Notes under the pieces: generated by a model
What the model saw: only the letters and a program-made list of their open reading frames with translations
Databases searched by the model: none
What the model was told of the DNA's origin: nothing
Shown: positions 40,918 through 50,170 of the stretch, in pieces
Numbering within the stretch: the first letter of the stretch is position 1
Layout of the letters: the number at the start of each line of letters is the position of its first letter
Source of the DNA: Blastopirellula sp. J2-11
Lineage (GTDB): Bacteria > Planctomycetota > Planctomycetia > Pirellulales > Pirellulaceae
NCBI RefSeq assembly: GCF_024584705.1
Contig: NZ_CP097384.1
Span: forward strand, 1,116,001 to 1,180,000
Direction of reading: 5' to 3'
Length of the DNA: 64,000 nt
Translations under genes and position numbers: made by a program

Positions 40918-41811
40918 CTACGACGCGATCTCTTCCGCGGTCGTTTCTTCTGCTTCCGCTTCATCCAAATGATGCTGATGGATGCGGGTTTTGCCTTCGT
41001 ACTGCTCGATCGCCGGCAGCAGCCCGAACAGCCGTTCGTCGATCTGATGGAAGAGACTGATGATGCGGCTCTCGAAGTATTGGGCCAAGATCGCCGCCGG
41101 AATCGCGACGACCAGGCCGCCAAGGGTGGTGACCAGCGCGACATAGATTCCTTCGGCCAATTGATTGGCGCGGTTGCCGCCGATTTCTAGTTGGGTCGTT
41201 TTGTAAAAGGCCCAGATGATGCCCCAGACCGTACCCAGCAAGCCCATCAGCGGCGTTACGCCGGCGGCCAGCGTCAGCCAACGCACGTTGCTATAGAGAC
41301 GGTCCGCTTCCCGTTCGCTCGCTTCGTTGACGGCATGCACGACTTCGGCCTGCGGACGGCCGACGCGAGCGAGCATCGATTCGACGATGTTGGCCATCGC
41401 CGACGGATATTTTTTGCACAAGCGATACGCGTCGCGCGGTTGGAAGCCATCGGGCGCAAATTGCATTTGTTCGAGTCCGTCGACCAGTTCGGCCGGGATG
41501 ATCCGTCCCCGGCGCAGCGCGATGGCTCGTTCAAACGCCAGGGTGACCACCAACAGCGACATCAACCCGATCGGGATCATCATCTGACCCCCTTTCAGGA
41601 TCAGCGCGATCAGGTGCAACTGATTGTCGTCTCCCAGCAGTTTGTCTTCGAGCAATGCGCCTGATTCGTTGGCGACCGGCGCCGGTTCTTCCGCTTCGGC
41701 GGCGGCGTCATTCTCTTGCGCCCACGCGGCGACCACGCCTAGTCCAGCGGTCAGCAGGAAGGTGAACAGGAGCAGCGCGACAAAACGCTGGGTCAACGAA
41801 AATCGTGTCAT
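40918..41811 (-). CDS. MotA/TolQ/ExbB proton channel family protein
   Basis: The protein has 297 residues. It has an N-terminal signal or membrane segment (FVALLLFTFLLTAGLGVVAAWA), an acidic periplasmic stretch, then three transmembrane helices of the TolQ/ExbB type (MMIPIGLMSLLVVTLAFERAIAL; LTLAAGVTPLMGLLGTVWGIIWAFY; IYVALVTTLGGLVVAIPAAILAQYF). The motif GVTPLMGLLGTVWGII is diagnostic of the family. With an ExbD/TolR partner it would use proton motive force for transport or envelope stability, but no such partner is adjacent. It starts 12 bases after the TPR gene, so the two are one operon. Confidence 0.92.
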   Translation of the reverse strand: MTRFSLTQRFVALLLFTFLLTAGLGVVAAWAQENDAAAEAEEPAPVANESGALLEDKLLGDDNQLHLIALILKGGQMMIPIGLMSLLVVTLAFERAIALRRGRIIPAELVDGLEQMQFAPDGFQPRDAYRLCKKYPSAMANIVESMLARVGRPQAEVVHAVNEASEREADRLYSNVRWLTLAAGVTPLMGLLGTVWGIIWAFYKTTQLEIGGNRANQLAEGIYVALVTTLGGLVVAIPAAILAQYFESRIISLFHQIDERLFGLLPAIEQYEGKTRIHQHHLDEAEAEETTAEEIAS

Positions 41812-41823
41812 GGGAACCTGCGT

Positions 41824-44800
41824 TTACAGTTTGTTAATCGCTTCGAGACGGTTGGCGGCCAGTTTCGCTTCCGCCGATTGAGGATAGTCGGAGACTACCA
41901 TGCCGTAATATTTTTTCGCTTCAGAGACGTAGCGAACTTTCGGTGCGCCGATCGCATCACGGATGCGGACTTCGTTGCAACGCCCTAATTCGTAGGCTGC
42001 TTTGGCTTGCCATGGTTTCACTTCGTTCAGCGACTTGGCGCCGCCGAAACCAAGGACCACCCGTTTGAATTGCCCTTCGGCCGCTTCGTAGTCTTTCTTC
42101 TCAAAATAAAGCTCGCCCAGCATGAACCGCGCTCGTGCGCCTGTTTTTCCAGGCGACAGATCGGCGGCGGCCAAAAATCGCTGGATCGCTTCGTCGGTCT
42201 TCTTTTGATTGTAATTGGCCCAGCCCAGTTCGTACTGGGCTTCGGCCGCGACCGGCGAATCGGGCGATTGGGTCAACAATTCGTTCATCCAGCGGATTGA
42301 TTCGTCCCACTTTTTCAGTTGGGCGGCCGATTGACCGGCGTGCAGTCGCCAGAGGTCGCGCATGTCATTGCTCGACAGGCGATCCGCTTTGACTTGCCCG
42401 TAAGCGGACAAAGCGTCGGCAAACTGATCCTTTTTGTAGAGACACTCTCCCCGCATGAAACTGGCGTCCGCCGCGAGGGGCCCATCCGGATATTTGCTGG
42501 TTTGAACCGCAAACGCATCGGACGCCGCGGCGTAATCCCCTTGCTGATACTGGGCCCAGCCCAGTTTGTAGGCCGACTTTTCGCCAACATCATCCGCTTG
42601 GGCGGCCGCGAGAGCCGCCGCGTACGCCTTTTGGGCGGCGGCGTAGTCTTGGCGATTGTAGGCCGCTTCGCCGACGTGATAGTTGGCTTCGGCCGCGAGC
42701 GGGCTTTTCGGATGGGTCGCCGCCAAGCTGGCGAACGCGGCGGTCGCTTTCTCCGGATCGCCGGAGGCTTTCAGCGACCAGGCTAGTTCGTAAAGAACTT
42801 TGTCATCGTTCTGGTATTTCGGAAATTCTTTCTTCAACGCCGCGAACTGCGCGGCGGCGCCAGCTTGATCGTTGGCGCCAACCAGGCACAGCCCTTTCAG
42901 ATATAACGCGTCGGCTTTGTCCGCCGCTTGCGGCGACTTTTTCAAGTAGGCGTCAACGTCTGACACGGCGCCGGCAAAGTCGCCGGCCTGTCGTCGCGCG
43001 ACGGCGCGGGCATGCAACGCCTGCAGCGCGAGTTGGTGGTCGTCATGTTGGGTGAGCAGTTGCGAGAGGGCTTCGTCCGCTTCTTTCCCCTGCTGCTGTT
43101 GAATGTGGGACCAGCCAAGTCCGTACAGTGCGTGCGGCGCGAGTGAGGAGCTTGCAAACTTGTTGATCAACGTTTGGTATTGCGCCGCCGCGTTGGGGAA
43201 GTCGGTCGCGGCGTAATAGTACTCACCCAGTCGATAAGCGGCATGGTCGGCCAGCGGCGAATTGGGAAGCTGTTTCTGCATCTTTCTGACGGTGGCGATC
43301 GCCGCTGTGTGGTCGCCTTGCTCGTGTTGAGCGCGAGAAAGGAGCAGCAGCGTTTCGTCAGCTTGACGCCAGTCGGCTTGGGCGGCCAGCGAAGCGCTGA
43401 GACTTTGCTGAGCGGCCGGAAACTGATCGAGCGCAAACTGGCTGGAACCGAGCAAAAAGAAGGCTTCCGCTTGCAGCGCGGGATCGGTCATCTTGTCGGC
43501 GATCGGCGCGAGCAACGCGATTTCGTCTTGATGCTTGTTTTGCAGCAACAGCGCCAGCGCCAGACGCATTCGCCACTTCGACAGTTCGGGACGTTTCTCG
43601 CCGGCGGCGATCAGTTCGCGAAACATCTTTTCGGCGTCGGCGTATTTCTTTTCCTGCAGCGCGCCTTCCGCGGCGACATACTTCGCGTCGAGCAGCAACT
43701 CGTGCTGAGGGAATTGCTCGACAAAGGTTTTCGCCAAGCGGGCCGCCGCGGCGTGATCTGCCGTTTCGAGTGCGGCGAACGCGCCGTTGTACAGCGCTTG
43801 CGGCGCTTGGGGATCTTTCGGATGCTGCGTGACGATCTGCTGGTAAAGCCGGACCGATTCGCCGCGACGTTTCGGTTGGTCGTACAGCGCATCGGCCTGA
43901 TCGATCAACAGCGGAACCAGTTGCTGGCTCTCTTGGGCGGCGGCAATTTTCGCGGCGGCCAGCTTCTCGGCGTCTTGCGGTTTGCCGGTCTTCAGATAAA
44001 CGCGGCAAAGCCAATGGGCCGCTTCCAGTCCGGTATCGCCGCCAAGTTTCGCTGCGGCGTCGAGCCACTTGGCCGCTTCGGTCCAGTTGCCGGCGCGATA
44101 GTAGCAGCGGCCGGCCAACATCATCGCTTCGTCATGATATTTCGACTTCGGATAGTCGGCGGCAAGTTGGGCGTAGATCGCGCCGGCTTCGGCCAGCTTC
44201 TCTTGCTTCAAACGCGCATAAGCCAAGCGATAGAGAGCATGATCGATCAGCGGAAACTTGGAATCGGCGGTGACCGCCGTCAGCATCTGTTCCGCTTTGG
44301 CGTAGTCGTTTTGGTTCAGGACTGTTTCAGCCTGACGCATCCGAACTTCGGCCGCCAAATCATGGTCAGGAAAGGCGGAGAGAAACTTGCTATAAACGTC
44401 GCCCGCTTCGGCTGGCTTGTTCAGCTCTTCCAGGGTTACCCCCCAAGCGTAGGCGCCATCGGCGCGATAGGGACTTTGCGTAAACTGTTCGACCAGCGCC
44501 TTGTAGGGGCCGAGCGAACGATCTTTTTGGTCGCTGAGATAAAAGGACTCGCCGGCGAAGTAGAGGGCCTGATCGGCGTTCTTCCCTTTGGGGTATTCTT
44601 TGTACAGCTGCTCGAACGTCTTGGCCGCGCTGTCAAACATCTTGGGTTTGCCTGACTTCGCCCAGCTGTAATAGGTAGAGCCGAGATTCAGCAGCGCATC
44701 TTCGCGGAGTTCCGACTTGGGGTTGTTTTTCAAGATCGCGTAAAAGTTGGCGGCCGCGTCGGCGTACTTGTCGAGTTTCAACTGGCAAACCGCCAGGTTG

Positions 44801-45021
44801 TTCCGCGCCTTCTCCGTCAACGGATCATCGGCATAGCGCGTGAGAAACTTGCTCCACTCTTCGGCGGCCAAGCCGTACTCTTCCGCCTTTTGAAAGGCGA
44901 CCGCATCCGAATAGATGATCGCAGCCGCGGGGGGAGTCTCTTGCCCCCAAACGATGCAGGCGGAAAGCAGGATCAAAAGCAGCGAACCGGCAATCGGCAG
45001 AGTCAAATTGCGAATCGACAT
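41824..45021 (-). CDS. Long periplasmic TPR repeat protein
   Basis: The protein has 1,065 residues. The N terminus is an export signal (MSIRNLTLPIAGSLLLILLS); it could be cleaved after VWG or, since LSAC resembles a lipobox, be lipidated at C22. The rest is an almost continuous array of tetratricopeptide repeats of 34-37 residues (for example ALYFAGESFYLSDQKDRSLGPYKALVEQF, ALYRLAYARLKQEKLAEAGAIYAQLAADYPKSKYHDEA). TPRs of this YbgF/BamD-like style scaffold envelope complexes. It is co-transcribed with the TolQ/ExbB-type channel, suggesting a Tol-like assembly without nearby TolR. Its partners are unknown. Confidence 0.9.
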   Translation of the reverse strand: MSIRNLTLPIAGSLLLILLSACIVWGQETPPAAAIIYSDAVAFQKAEEYGLAAEEWSKFLTRYADDPLTEKARNNLAVCQLKLDKYADAAANFYAILKNNPKSELREDALLNLGSTYYSWAKSGKPKMFDSAAKTFEQLYKEYPKGKNADQALYFAGESFYLSDQKDRSLGPYKALVEQFTQSPYRADGAYAWGVTLEELNKPAEAGDVYSKFLSAFPDHDLAAEVRMRQAETVLNQNDYAKAEQMLTAVTADSKFPLIDHALYRLAYARLKQEKLAEAGAIYAQLAADYPKSKYHDEAMMLAGRCYYRAGNWTEAAKWLDAAAKLGGDTGLEAAHWLCRVYLKTGKPQDAEKLAAAKIAAAQESQQLVPLLIDQADALYDQPKRRGESVRLYQQIVTQHPKDPQAPQALYNGAFAALETADHAAAARLAKTFVEQFPQHELLLDAKYVAAEGALQEKKYADAEKMFRELIAAGEKRPELSKWRMRLALALLLQNKHQDEIALLAPIADKMTDPALQAEAFFLLGSSQFALDQFPAAQQSLSASLAAQADWRQADETLLLLSRAQHEQGDHTAAIATVRKMQKQLPNSPLADHAAYRLGEYYYAATDFPNAAAQYQTLINKFASSSLAPHALYGLGWSHIQQQQGKEADEALSQLLTQHDDHQLALQALHARAVARRQAGDFAGAVSDVDAYLKKSPQAADKADALYLKGLCLVGANDQAGAAAQFAALKKEFPKYQNDDKVLYELAWSLKASGDPEKATAAFASLAATHPKSPLAAEANYHVGEAAYNRQDYAAAQKAYAAALAAAQADDVGEKSAYKLGWAQYQQGDYAAASDAFAVQTSKYPDGPLAADASFMRGECLYKKDQFADALSAYGQVKADRLSSNDMRDLWRLHAGQSAAQLKKWDESIRWMNELLTQSPDSPVAAEAQYELGWANYNQKKTDEAIQRFLAAADLSPGKTGARARFMLGELYFEKKDYEAAEGQFKRVVLGFGGAKSLNEVKPWQAKAAYELGRCNEVRIRDAIGAPKVRYVSEAKKYYGMVVSDYPQSAEAKLAANRLEAINKL

Positions 45022-45243
45022 TGATTAAGCGCGTTGGGGGTGGAAAGCGGGACGGGTGAAAAGGACGCCGTTGCGGGGCGATCTGCTATTTACGTTCTAT
45101 TATTCCCGATGGCGCCGATTATGCCAGTAGAAAACAGGGGCAAGCTGGTTCTGGGGCGGGGCTTAGGTTGTAGCTCGCTAGCGGCCGATCTAGTATGAAC
45201 CGCTGCAGCGGAAGGTTACGCTCTCCTTTCTTCGGTGTTTTGA

Positions 45244-46245
45244 ATGACGCATGCGCTTGTGACCGGCGGCGCCGGGTTTATCGGTTCTCATCTCTGTGAA
45301 GCGCTCTTGTCGCTCGGACGGACGGTAACCGCGATCGATGACGAATCGACCGGCAGTCGCCAAAATCTGTCGCACGTGATCGATCACGAGAACTTTCAAT
45401 TCGTCTCGGGGTCGGTCTCCGATCGAGAATTGATCAAAAGCTTATTGGTTCAGGCCGATGAAGTCTATCATCTGGCCGCCGCGGTCGGCGTGGCGCTGAT
45501 TCAAGAAGAGCCGATCCAGACGATCGAACGGAATATCTATCCGACCGAATTGCTGCTGGCCGAGATCGCCGCTCAGCGCGAAGCAGGCCGCGATATCCGG
45601 ATGTTTTTGGCCAGCACCAGCGAAGTCTACGGCAAGAACCCCAAAGCGACCTGGACTGAAGAAGACGATCTGGTCTTCGGTTCGACAACGCGACCACGCT
45701 GGTCGTATGGCGCTTCGAAGGCGATTGACGAATTTTTGGCCCTCGCTTACTGGCGTCAACGACAGACGCCGACGGTGATTGGCCGCTTCTTTAACGTGGT
45801 CGGTCCGCGTCAAACCGGCGCCTATGGAATGGTGTTGCCGCGATTTATCGAAGCGGCGTTGTCCGGCAAAGGACCGACGGTTCACTCCGATGGCGGGCAG
45901 ATTCGTTGTTTCGCCCATGTCAACGACGTAGTCGACGCCGTGATTCAACTGATGGGAACTTCATCCGCAGCCGGACAGGTCTACAACATCGGCAGCGATC
46001 GACCGGTGACGATCTTAGAATTAGCTCAGATGGTCACGGCGGCGATTGATCCCACGCTGACCCCTTCGTTTCAGTCGTACGAAGATGCGTTCAACAGCAG
46101 CTTTGAAGATGTCATCCGCCGCGTGCCGGATCTGACCAAGTTGCGCTCGGCGATCGACTATCGTCCAAAGTTTGACTTGGAGGGGATCATCGCCGATGTC
46201 ATCGTCGCCAAAAAAGCGGAACTAACGACGCGCGAGTCTCCATGA
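45244..46245 (+). CDS. NAD-dependent sugar epimerase/dehydratase
   Basis: The protein has 333 residues of the extended short-chain dehydrogenase type. It has the NAD motif GGAGFIGSHL, an acidic residue after strand 2 (AIDDES), VYHLAA, the catalytic S/T (LASTSEVYG) and Y-x3-K (SYGASKAIDE). VIGRFFNVVGPRQTGAYGMVLPRF and GGQIRCFAHVNDVV are typical of UDP-glucuronate decarboxylase or GDP/UDP-sugar epimerases. The exact sugar cannot be decided. It probably supplies cell-surface polysaccharide. Heptose genes lie further on but on the other strand. A small gene is coupled to its stop. Confidence 0.9.
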   Translation: MTHALVTGGAGFIGSHLCEALLSLGRTVTAIDDESTGSRQNLSHVIDHENFQFVSGSVSDRELIKSLLVQADEVYHLAAAVGVALIQEEPIQTIERNIYPTELLLAEIAAQREAGRDIRMFLASTSEVYGKNPKATWTEEDDLVFGSTTRPRWSYGASKAIDEFLALAYWRQRQTPTVIGRFFNVVGPRQTGAYGMVLPRFIEAALSGKGPTVHSDGGQIRCFAHVNDVVDAVIQLMGTSSAAGQVYNIGSDRPVTILELAQMVTAAIDPTLTPSFQSYEDAFNSSFEDVIRRVPDLTKLRSAIDYRPKFDLEGIIADVIVAKKAELTTRESP

Positions 46246-46490
46246 TGGGGGAAAAGCAACCGAACGACGATCACTTTGATTTGCAGTTTGCCGCCGGAAC
46301 GCCGCTCTACGATGCGGTGGCCGAACTCGCGGAGAAACTCCAGCGACCGCTGCCGGCGATGGAAGAGCTGACGATGGGACAGATCTTCGCTCTGGCGAAA
46401 CAGCAGTACGGCGATCATCTCCCCGAATTTTGGGTACGCTGGGCCGAGTGGAATGAGCCGGGGCAGATGGACGCCATGGGCGATCTCTAA
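46242..46490 (+). CDS. Small hypothetical protein coupled to the epimerase
   Basis: The product has 82 residues. Its start overlaps the epimerase stop in an ATGA arrangement, so translation is probably coupled. It is acidic, with an amphipathic helical pattern (YDAVAELAEKLQRPLPAMEELTMGQIFALAKQQYG) and aromatic C-terminal part (FWVRWAEWNEPGQMD). No signal peptide, membrane segment or known domain is visible. I do not recognise it. Confidence 0.65.
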   Translation: MMGEKQPNDDHFDLQFAAGTPLYDAVAELAEKLQRPLPAMEELTMGQIFALAKQQYGDHLPEFWVRWAEWNEPGQMDAMGDL

Positions 46491-46705
46491 TCGCCAAACT
46501 TGCTCCGCTTTCCTGATCGGCCGCCGCTCACTCCGATCGCGCGCAGGGCGCAGCGCCTCATTTTCTCACCGAGATTACTCGACTTACGTCGATTTCTGGT
46601 TTCGGCATGCGCCTTGCGATTATGTGGTTTTAACAAACCGCGTCACCTCCGATGCGATTTGTGAATACTCTCACCACACACGAAAATCGACGAAGGAGTA
46701 CGGTC

Positions 46706-46891
46706 ATGGCTGTTGCAAGTGGAGTAGAAGGAACCGACATCTTTAAAATCCTGTTAGCGATTTTGCTGCCCCCGGTCGGCGTCTTTTTTGAAGTCGGACT
46801 CGGACTGCATTTTTGGTTGAACATCGTGCTAACGCTGTTTGGCTTTATCCCAGGCATCATCCATGCGTTGTACGTGATCCTGACGCGCTAG
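46706..46891 (+). CDS. Pmp3/YqaE family small membrane protein
   Basis: The protein has 61 residues with ATG at 46706 after AAGGAG at 6 bases. Two transmembrane helices are separated by a short loop: IFKILLAILLPPVGVFFEVGLG and FWLNIVLTLFGFIPGIIHALYVIL. The LAILLPPVGVF and GFIPGIIHALY motifs are the family signature (UPF0057/Pmp3). Such proteins respond to salt and membrane stress. It is followed by a palindromic repeat and a CsbD-like gene, another general stress type. Confidence 0.92.
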   Translation: MAVASGVEGTDIFKILLAILLPPVGVFFEVGLGLHFWLNIVLTLFGFIPGIIHALYVILTR

Positions 46892-46920
46892 TCGCGTCAG
46901 CCATTTTTCTTCGTTGCCTG

Positions 46921-46998
46921 CAGCGCAAGCGAGGGAAATGAGGTTGGCTACTTCGAACCGCAGTCGTCTTGCTGAGTGATTTTCCCTCGCTTGCGCTG
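46921..46998. repeat. Inverted repeat pair between pmp3-like and csbD-like genes
   Basis: 18-base perfect arms at 46921-46938 and 46981-46998 (CAGCGCAAGCGAGGGAAA and its complement) with a 42-base spacer. Similarity extends imperfectly outward to about 32 bases per arm. This looks like a paired REP/BIME element. Confidence 0.75.
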
Positions 46999-47029
46999 GC
47001 GGGCGATGAAGAAAAGAAAGGCGCAAATC

Positions 47030-47215
47030 ATGAACCGCCGACGAATGCATGGAAAATGGCGGCAGTGGAAAGGCTCGCTTCGCCAGGCTTTTGGTCGCTT
47101 GACCGGAAGTCAGAAGCGACGCTTCCACGGCACACGAGAACGCTGGTCCGGTAAAGCCGAAGAGGCGCTGGGCCGAGCACAAGACAAGATGCAACGCTGG
47201 CTGGGGCGAAAGTGA
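47030..47215 (+). CDS. CsbD-like stress protein
   Basis: The product has 61 residues with ATG at 47030, about 8 bases after AAAGG. The sequence fits the CsbD family layout: a basic start (MNRRRMHGKWRQWKGSLRQ), a central LTGSQKRRFHGTRERWSG and GKAEEALGRAQDKMQ. CsbD-like proteins are small, very hydrophilic and induced by general stress; their function is unknown. This one is unusually Arg-rich (pI clearly basic), whereas many family members are acidic or neutral, so the call is moderate. Confidence 0.7.
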   Translation: MNRRRMHGKWRQWKGSLRQAFGRLTGSQKRRFHGTRERWSGKAEEALGRAQDKMQRWLGRK

Positions 47216-47262
47216 TGTCGGAGACGTTGCTTCGCCTTGGTCGGTTTTTCGCTTCCCCACAT

Positions 47263-47358
47263 CATCAGCCGCACGGCCTTAGCCGCGGTTTCTGATGAGG
47301 ACTGACTGTCGACAAAATGGAAGACAAAAAAACCGCGGTTAACGCCGAGCGGCTGATG
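47263..47358. repeat. Imperfect inverted repeat (REP-like)
   Basis: 29-base arms at 47263-47291 and 47330-47358 are complementary at about 26 positions (CATCAGCCGC-type outer ends, AAACCGCGG-type inner ends) around a 38-base spacer. It lies between the convergent csbD-like and waaF genes and may also help end transcription. Confidence 0.7.
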
Positions 47359-47420
47359 TCGACCAGGGGCTGATTCAAAAATAGCGCCACGGCAAAACCG
47401 GCGTTGCGGGCTACGAAGAA

Positions 47421-48473
47421 TTACGCAGCCGCGCGACGCGCTGCGCCCAATTGATCCAGCACCGCTTGATAAACGCGGGCGACTGACAGCTTCTGCATGC
47501 AGTCGTGATGCCCCAACGGGCAAACGCGCCGAACGCATGGTCCGCATTCGACCGGATGCGTCAGCATGGTCTCGACTGGATTGTAACTATTTCCCCAGCG
47601 CGGATCGGTCGGACCAAACAGGGCGACGGTCGGCGTGGCGAACGCGGCGGCGAAGTGCTTGGGACCGCTGTCGGTTGTGACCAACACATCCGCGCGAGCG
47701 ACGGCGGCTTTCGACAGGCCGATGTTCAGCGTTTCGTCCGCCATACTACAGGCGTTAGGGTGATCGATCGCCTGTTCGATTTTGGCGACCGTTTCTCGTT
47801 CTTGCGGTCCGCAAATCAGCAGCACCGCGACGTGGGGATCTTGGAGCAACTGCTCGGCCAACGCGATGAAATGCTCCGGCGGCCAATGCTTGGCGGCGCC
47901 ATAAGCGCCGCCGGTATTGAATACGACGACTCGCTTGCCGACAAAGTCAAACTTTCGCCAGATCTTGTCGATCCGTTGCTCGTCGGCGTTTGAGGTGGCC
48001 AGCAGCGGTTGTTTGTTGGTGCTGCCGTAGCCGGCGTAGTCGGCCAGTTCCAAGTAGTAGTCAACGGCTGAGATCGGCGCGTACTTGCCGTTGGGCAGCT
48101 TCGGCGGCGCCAGGCGATGCGTCAGCAGCGGGCTGCGCCAACTACGCGCATAGCCAAAGCGACGTTTGGCGCCGGCGAAATAAACGAGCGCCGCCGTCCG
48201 CAGCGAATTGGTGAACAGGATCGCCTGGTCAAATTTTTCCCGTCGCAGTTGCTGAGCGACGCTCCAAAAGCGGCGCCGTCGATCGGACGTTTTTTTACTG
48301 CAATAGACGCTGCGATCCAGCAGATTGGTCCCGCGCAGCACATCTTTGACATACGGCTGCATCACGCCGACGATCTCGTCGCCGGGTTGCGATTGGGCGC
48401 GGATCGCGCGCAGGGCAGGCGTCGCCATGACGACATCGCCAATCCAGTTCGGCAGCACGACGACGGTTTTCAT
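47421..48473 (-). CDS. waaF: Heptosyltransferase (glycosyltransferase family 9)
   Basis: The protein has about 350 residues. The start is taken at the second of two close ATGs (about 48473), giving MKTVVVLPNWIGDVVMATPALRAI, the typical WaaF beginning; an ATG six bases upstream is possible. GT9 features follow: FTNSLRTA, VVVFNTGGAYGAAKHWPPEHF (donor phosphate contact), VLLICGPQE, and DSGPKHFAAAFATPTVALFGPTDPRWG. The C terminus has several cysteines (ECGPCVRRVCPLGHHDC), common in the family. It adds heptose to the inner core of LPS. The upstream gene is hldE, so the two form a heptose operon. Confidence 0.92.
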   Translation of the reverse strand: MKTVVVLPNWIGDVVMATPALRAIRAQSQPGDEIVGVMQPYVKDVLRGTNLLDRSVYCSKKTSDRRRRFWSVAQQLRREKFDQAILFTNSLRTAALVYFAGAKRRFGYARSWRSPLLTHRLAPPKLPNGKYAPISAVDYYLELADYAGYGSTNKQPLLATSNADEQRIDKIWRKFDFVGKRVVVFNTGGAYGAAKHWPPEHFIALAEQLLQDPHVAVLLICGPQERETVAKIEQAIDHPNACSMADETLNIGLSKAAVARADVLVTTDSGPKHFAAAFATPTVALFGPTDPRWGNSYNPVETMLTHPVECGPCVRRVCPLGHHDCMQKLSVARVYQAVLDQLGAARRAAA

Positions 48474-48504
48474 CGGCATTCTCGCGAAAGGAGGAACTCG
48501 GGCG

Positions 48505-50007
48505 TCACGCAGCCTGACGGCGCGGCGGTTGTGCTTCGGTGACGCGACGAATAATGTCGGTCGTCGAATGGCCGTCAACCAGGTTGATCAGCCGCACTTC
48601 GCCTCCGTAGGAGGTGACAAAGTCGTAGCCCACAATCGATTCCGCCTTATAATCGCCCCCTTTGGCTAACACATGGGGACGAATTGCCTGAATCAGTTCG
48701 ATCGGCGTCTCTTGGTCAAAGACCGCCACATAGTCGACGCACGAGAGCGCCGCCAACATCGCGGCGCGCTCCACTTGGTTGATGACGGGGCGCTCGGGGC
48801 CTTTCAGCCGCGCGACGCTGTCGTCGCTGTTCAGTCCCACGACCAGGATGTCGCCCATCCGCGACGCTTCGTTCAAGTTGCTGACGTGCCCATAGTGAAG
48901 CAGGTCGAAGCAGCCGTTGGTGAACACAATTCGTTGGCCGCGGCGTCGCAATTCGTCCGACTGTCGCGCCAGTTGCTCCAGCGACAAAATCTTGCGCACG
49001 CCAGGCTGATGGTGGGCCGTCAGTTCGGCTTCGATCTCGTCGAGTGGGATCACCGCGACGCCGATCTTTTCCACTTCGAGCCCGGCCGCGACGTTCGCCA
49101 GGCGAACCGCTTCGGCGCGGCTTAAGCCCGATCCGATCGCGGCGCCAAGCATCGCCAGCACCATGTCTCCAGCGCCGGTAATGTCGTAAACGCTGCGAGC
49201 CTCGGTTGGGAAGAGCGTCGCCGCGCCTCCTTTTTCGACCAGCGCCATGCCGTCGCTATCAAGCGTGACGATCACCGCTTCCAATTGCAAAGCGGCGCAC
49301 AGTTCTTGGCCGGCGAGCGACGCTTCGTCGGGGGTCCGAATTTTTCGGCCCGTGCAGGTTTCGGTCTCGATCCGGTTCGCTTTGATCAGGTCGGCGCCTC
49401 GATAGCGGCCGAAGTCGCGGCCTTTCATCGGGTCAACCAGCACCGGCACGCCGCGCTCATTGGCGCAGCGAATCAGCGTTTGCAAAATCGCCGGCGTGCA
49501 AACTCCTTTGGCGTAGTCCGAGATCAGCACGATGTCGCAGTCGTCCAGGCGATTGACGACGCCGTACAGCAAGCGTTCTTCGATGTCGCCGCTCACTGCG
49601 TCGGTCGTCTCATGATCGACACGCAAGATTTGGCTGGGGTGCCGCGCTCCGGCGCGACCAACAAAGCGTTCTTTCAGCGTGGTCGGACGCGATGCGTCGG
49701 TGAGGCAGAGTGATGCGTCGACGCCGGTCTTTTCCAGCAAGTCGGTCAAATCGCCGCCAGCGGCGTCGGCGCCGACAACGCCAGCTGCGATCACTTCGCA
49801 CTCGAGCCCGCGCAGCATATTGCAGACGTTGGCCGCTCCGCCGAGACGCAGCTCGTGGCTATCGGCGCGCAGCACGATCACCGGCGACTCTTGGCTGACG
49901 CGCTCGGCGTCACCATAGGTGTAGCGATCGAGAATCAGGTCCCCCAGGACCAACACTTTGGGGCGCCCAAGCCGCTGAAATGCGGCCAACAGGGACTCAT
50001 TATTCAT
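48505..50007 (-). CDS. hldE: Bifunctional heptose-7-P kinase / heptose-1-P adenylyltransferase
   Basis: The protein has 500 residues from the ATG at 50007 (AGGA 7 bases before). The N-terminal domain is a PfkB/ribokinase-type sugar kinase (LGGAANVCNMLRGL; NRIETETCTGRKI; the catalytic VYDITGAGDMVLAML). The C-terminal domain is a nucleotidyltransferase with FTNGCFDLLHYGHVSNLNEA (the HxGH-type motif) and KGGDYKAESIVGY. It performs two steps of ADP-heptose synthesis; waaF follows by about 30 bases. The family is well known and both active sites look intact. Confidence 0.95.
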   Translation of the reverse strand: MNNESLLAAFQRLGRPKVLVLGDLILDRYTYGDAERVSQESPVIVLRADSHELRLGGAANVCNMLRGLECEVIAAGVVGADAAGGDLTDLLEKTGVDASLCLTDASRPTTLKERFVGRAGARHPSQILRVDHETTDAVSGDIEERLLYGVVNRLDDCDIVLISDYAKGVCTPAILQTLIRCANERGVPVLVDPMKGRDFGRYRGADLIKANRIETETCTGRKIRTPDEASLAGQELCAALQLEAVIVTLDSDGMALVEKGGAATLFPTEARSVYDITGAGDMVLAMLGAAIGSGLSRAEAVRLANVAAGLEVEKIGVAVIPLDEIEAELTAHHQPGVRKILSLEQLARQSDELRRRGQRIVFTNGCFDLLHYGHVSNLNEASRMGDILVVGLNSDDSVARLKGPERPVINQVERAAMLAALSCVDYVAVFDQETPIELIQAIRPHVLAKGGDYKAESIVGYDFVTSYGGEVRLINLVDGHSTTDIIRRVTEAQPPRRQAA

Positions 50008-50097
50008 AGCGTCATCCTTGACGATGGTCATTCACGCTGGAGTTTTACCAGAAGTGGAACAATCGACAAAGACGAAGTCGGGGAAGAATAGGTAGCC

Positions 50098-50160
50098 GTA
50101 GGGTCCGCTATGTGGACCAAGAACCGTGAACGACTCGGATGGTCCACATAGGCGACCCTA
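50098..50160. repeat. REP-like inverted repeat, GTAGGGTCC family
   Basis: Arms at 50098-50119 and about 50140-50160 are nearly complementary (GTAGGGTCCGCTATGTGGAC at the left). The same family, with a few changes, occurs at 52105-52186 inside the ATPase gene. Confidence 0.8.
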
Positions 50161-50170
50161 TCGCGTGCTA

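Noticed and set aside
43174-44655. 493-codon plus-strand frame opposite the TPR gene
   Set aside because: Antisense shadow of a repetitive helical gene; no start signal or family features.
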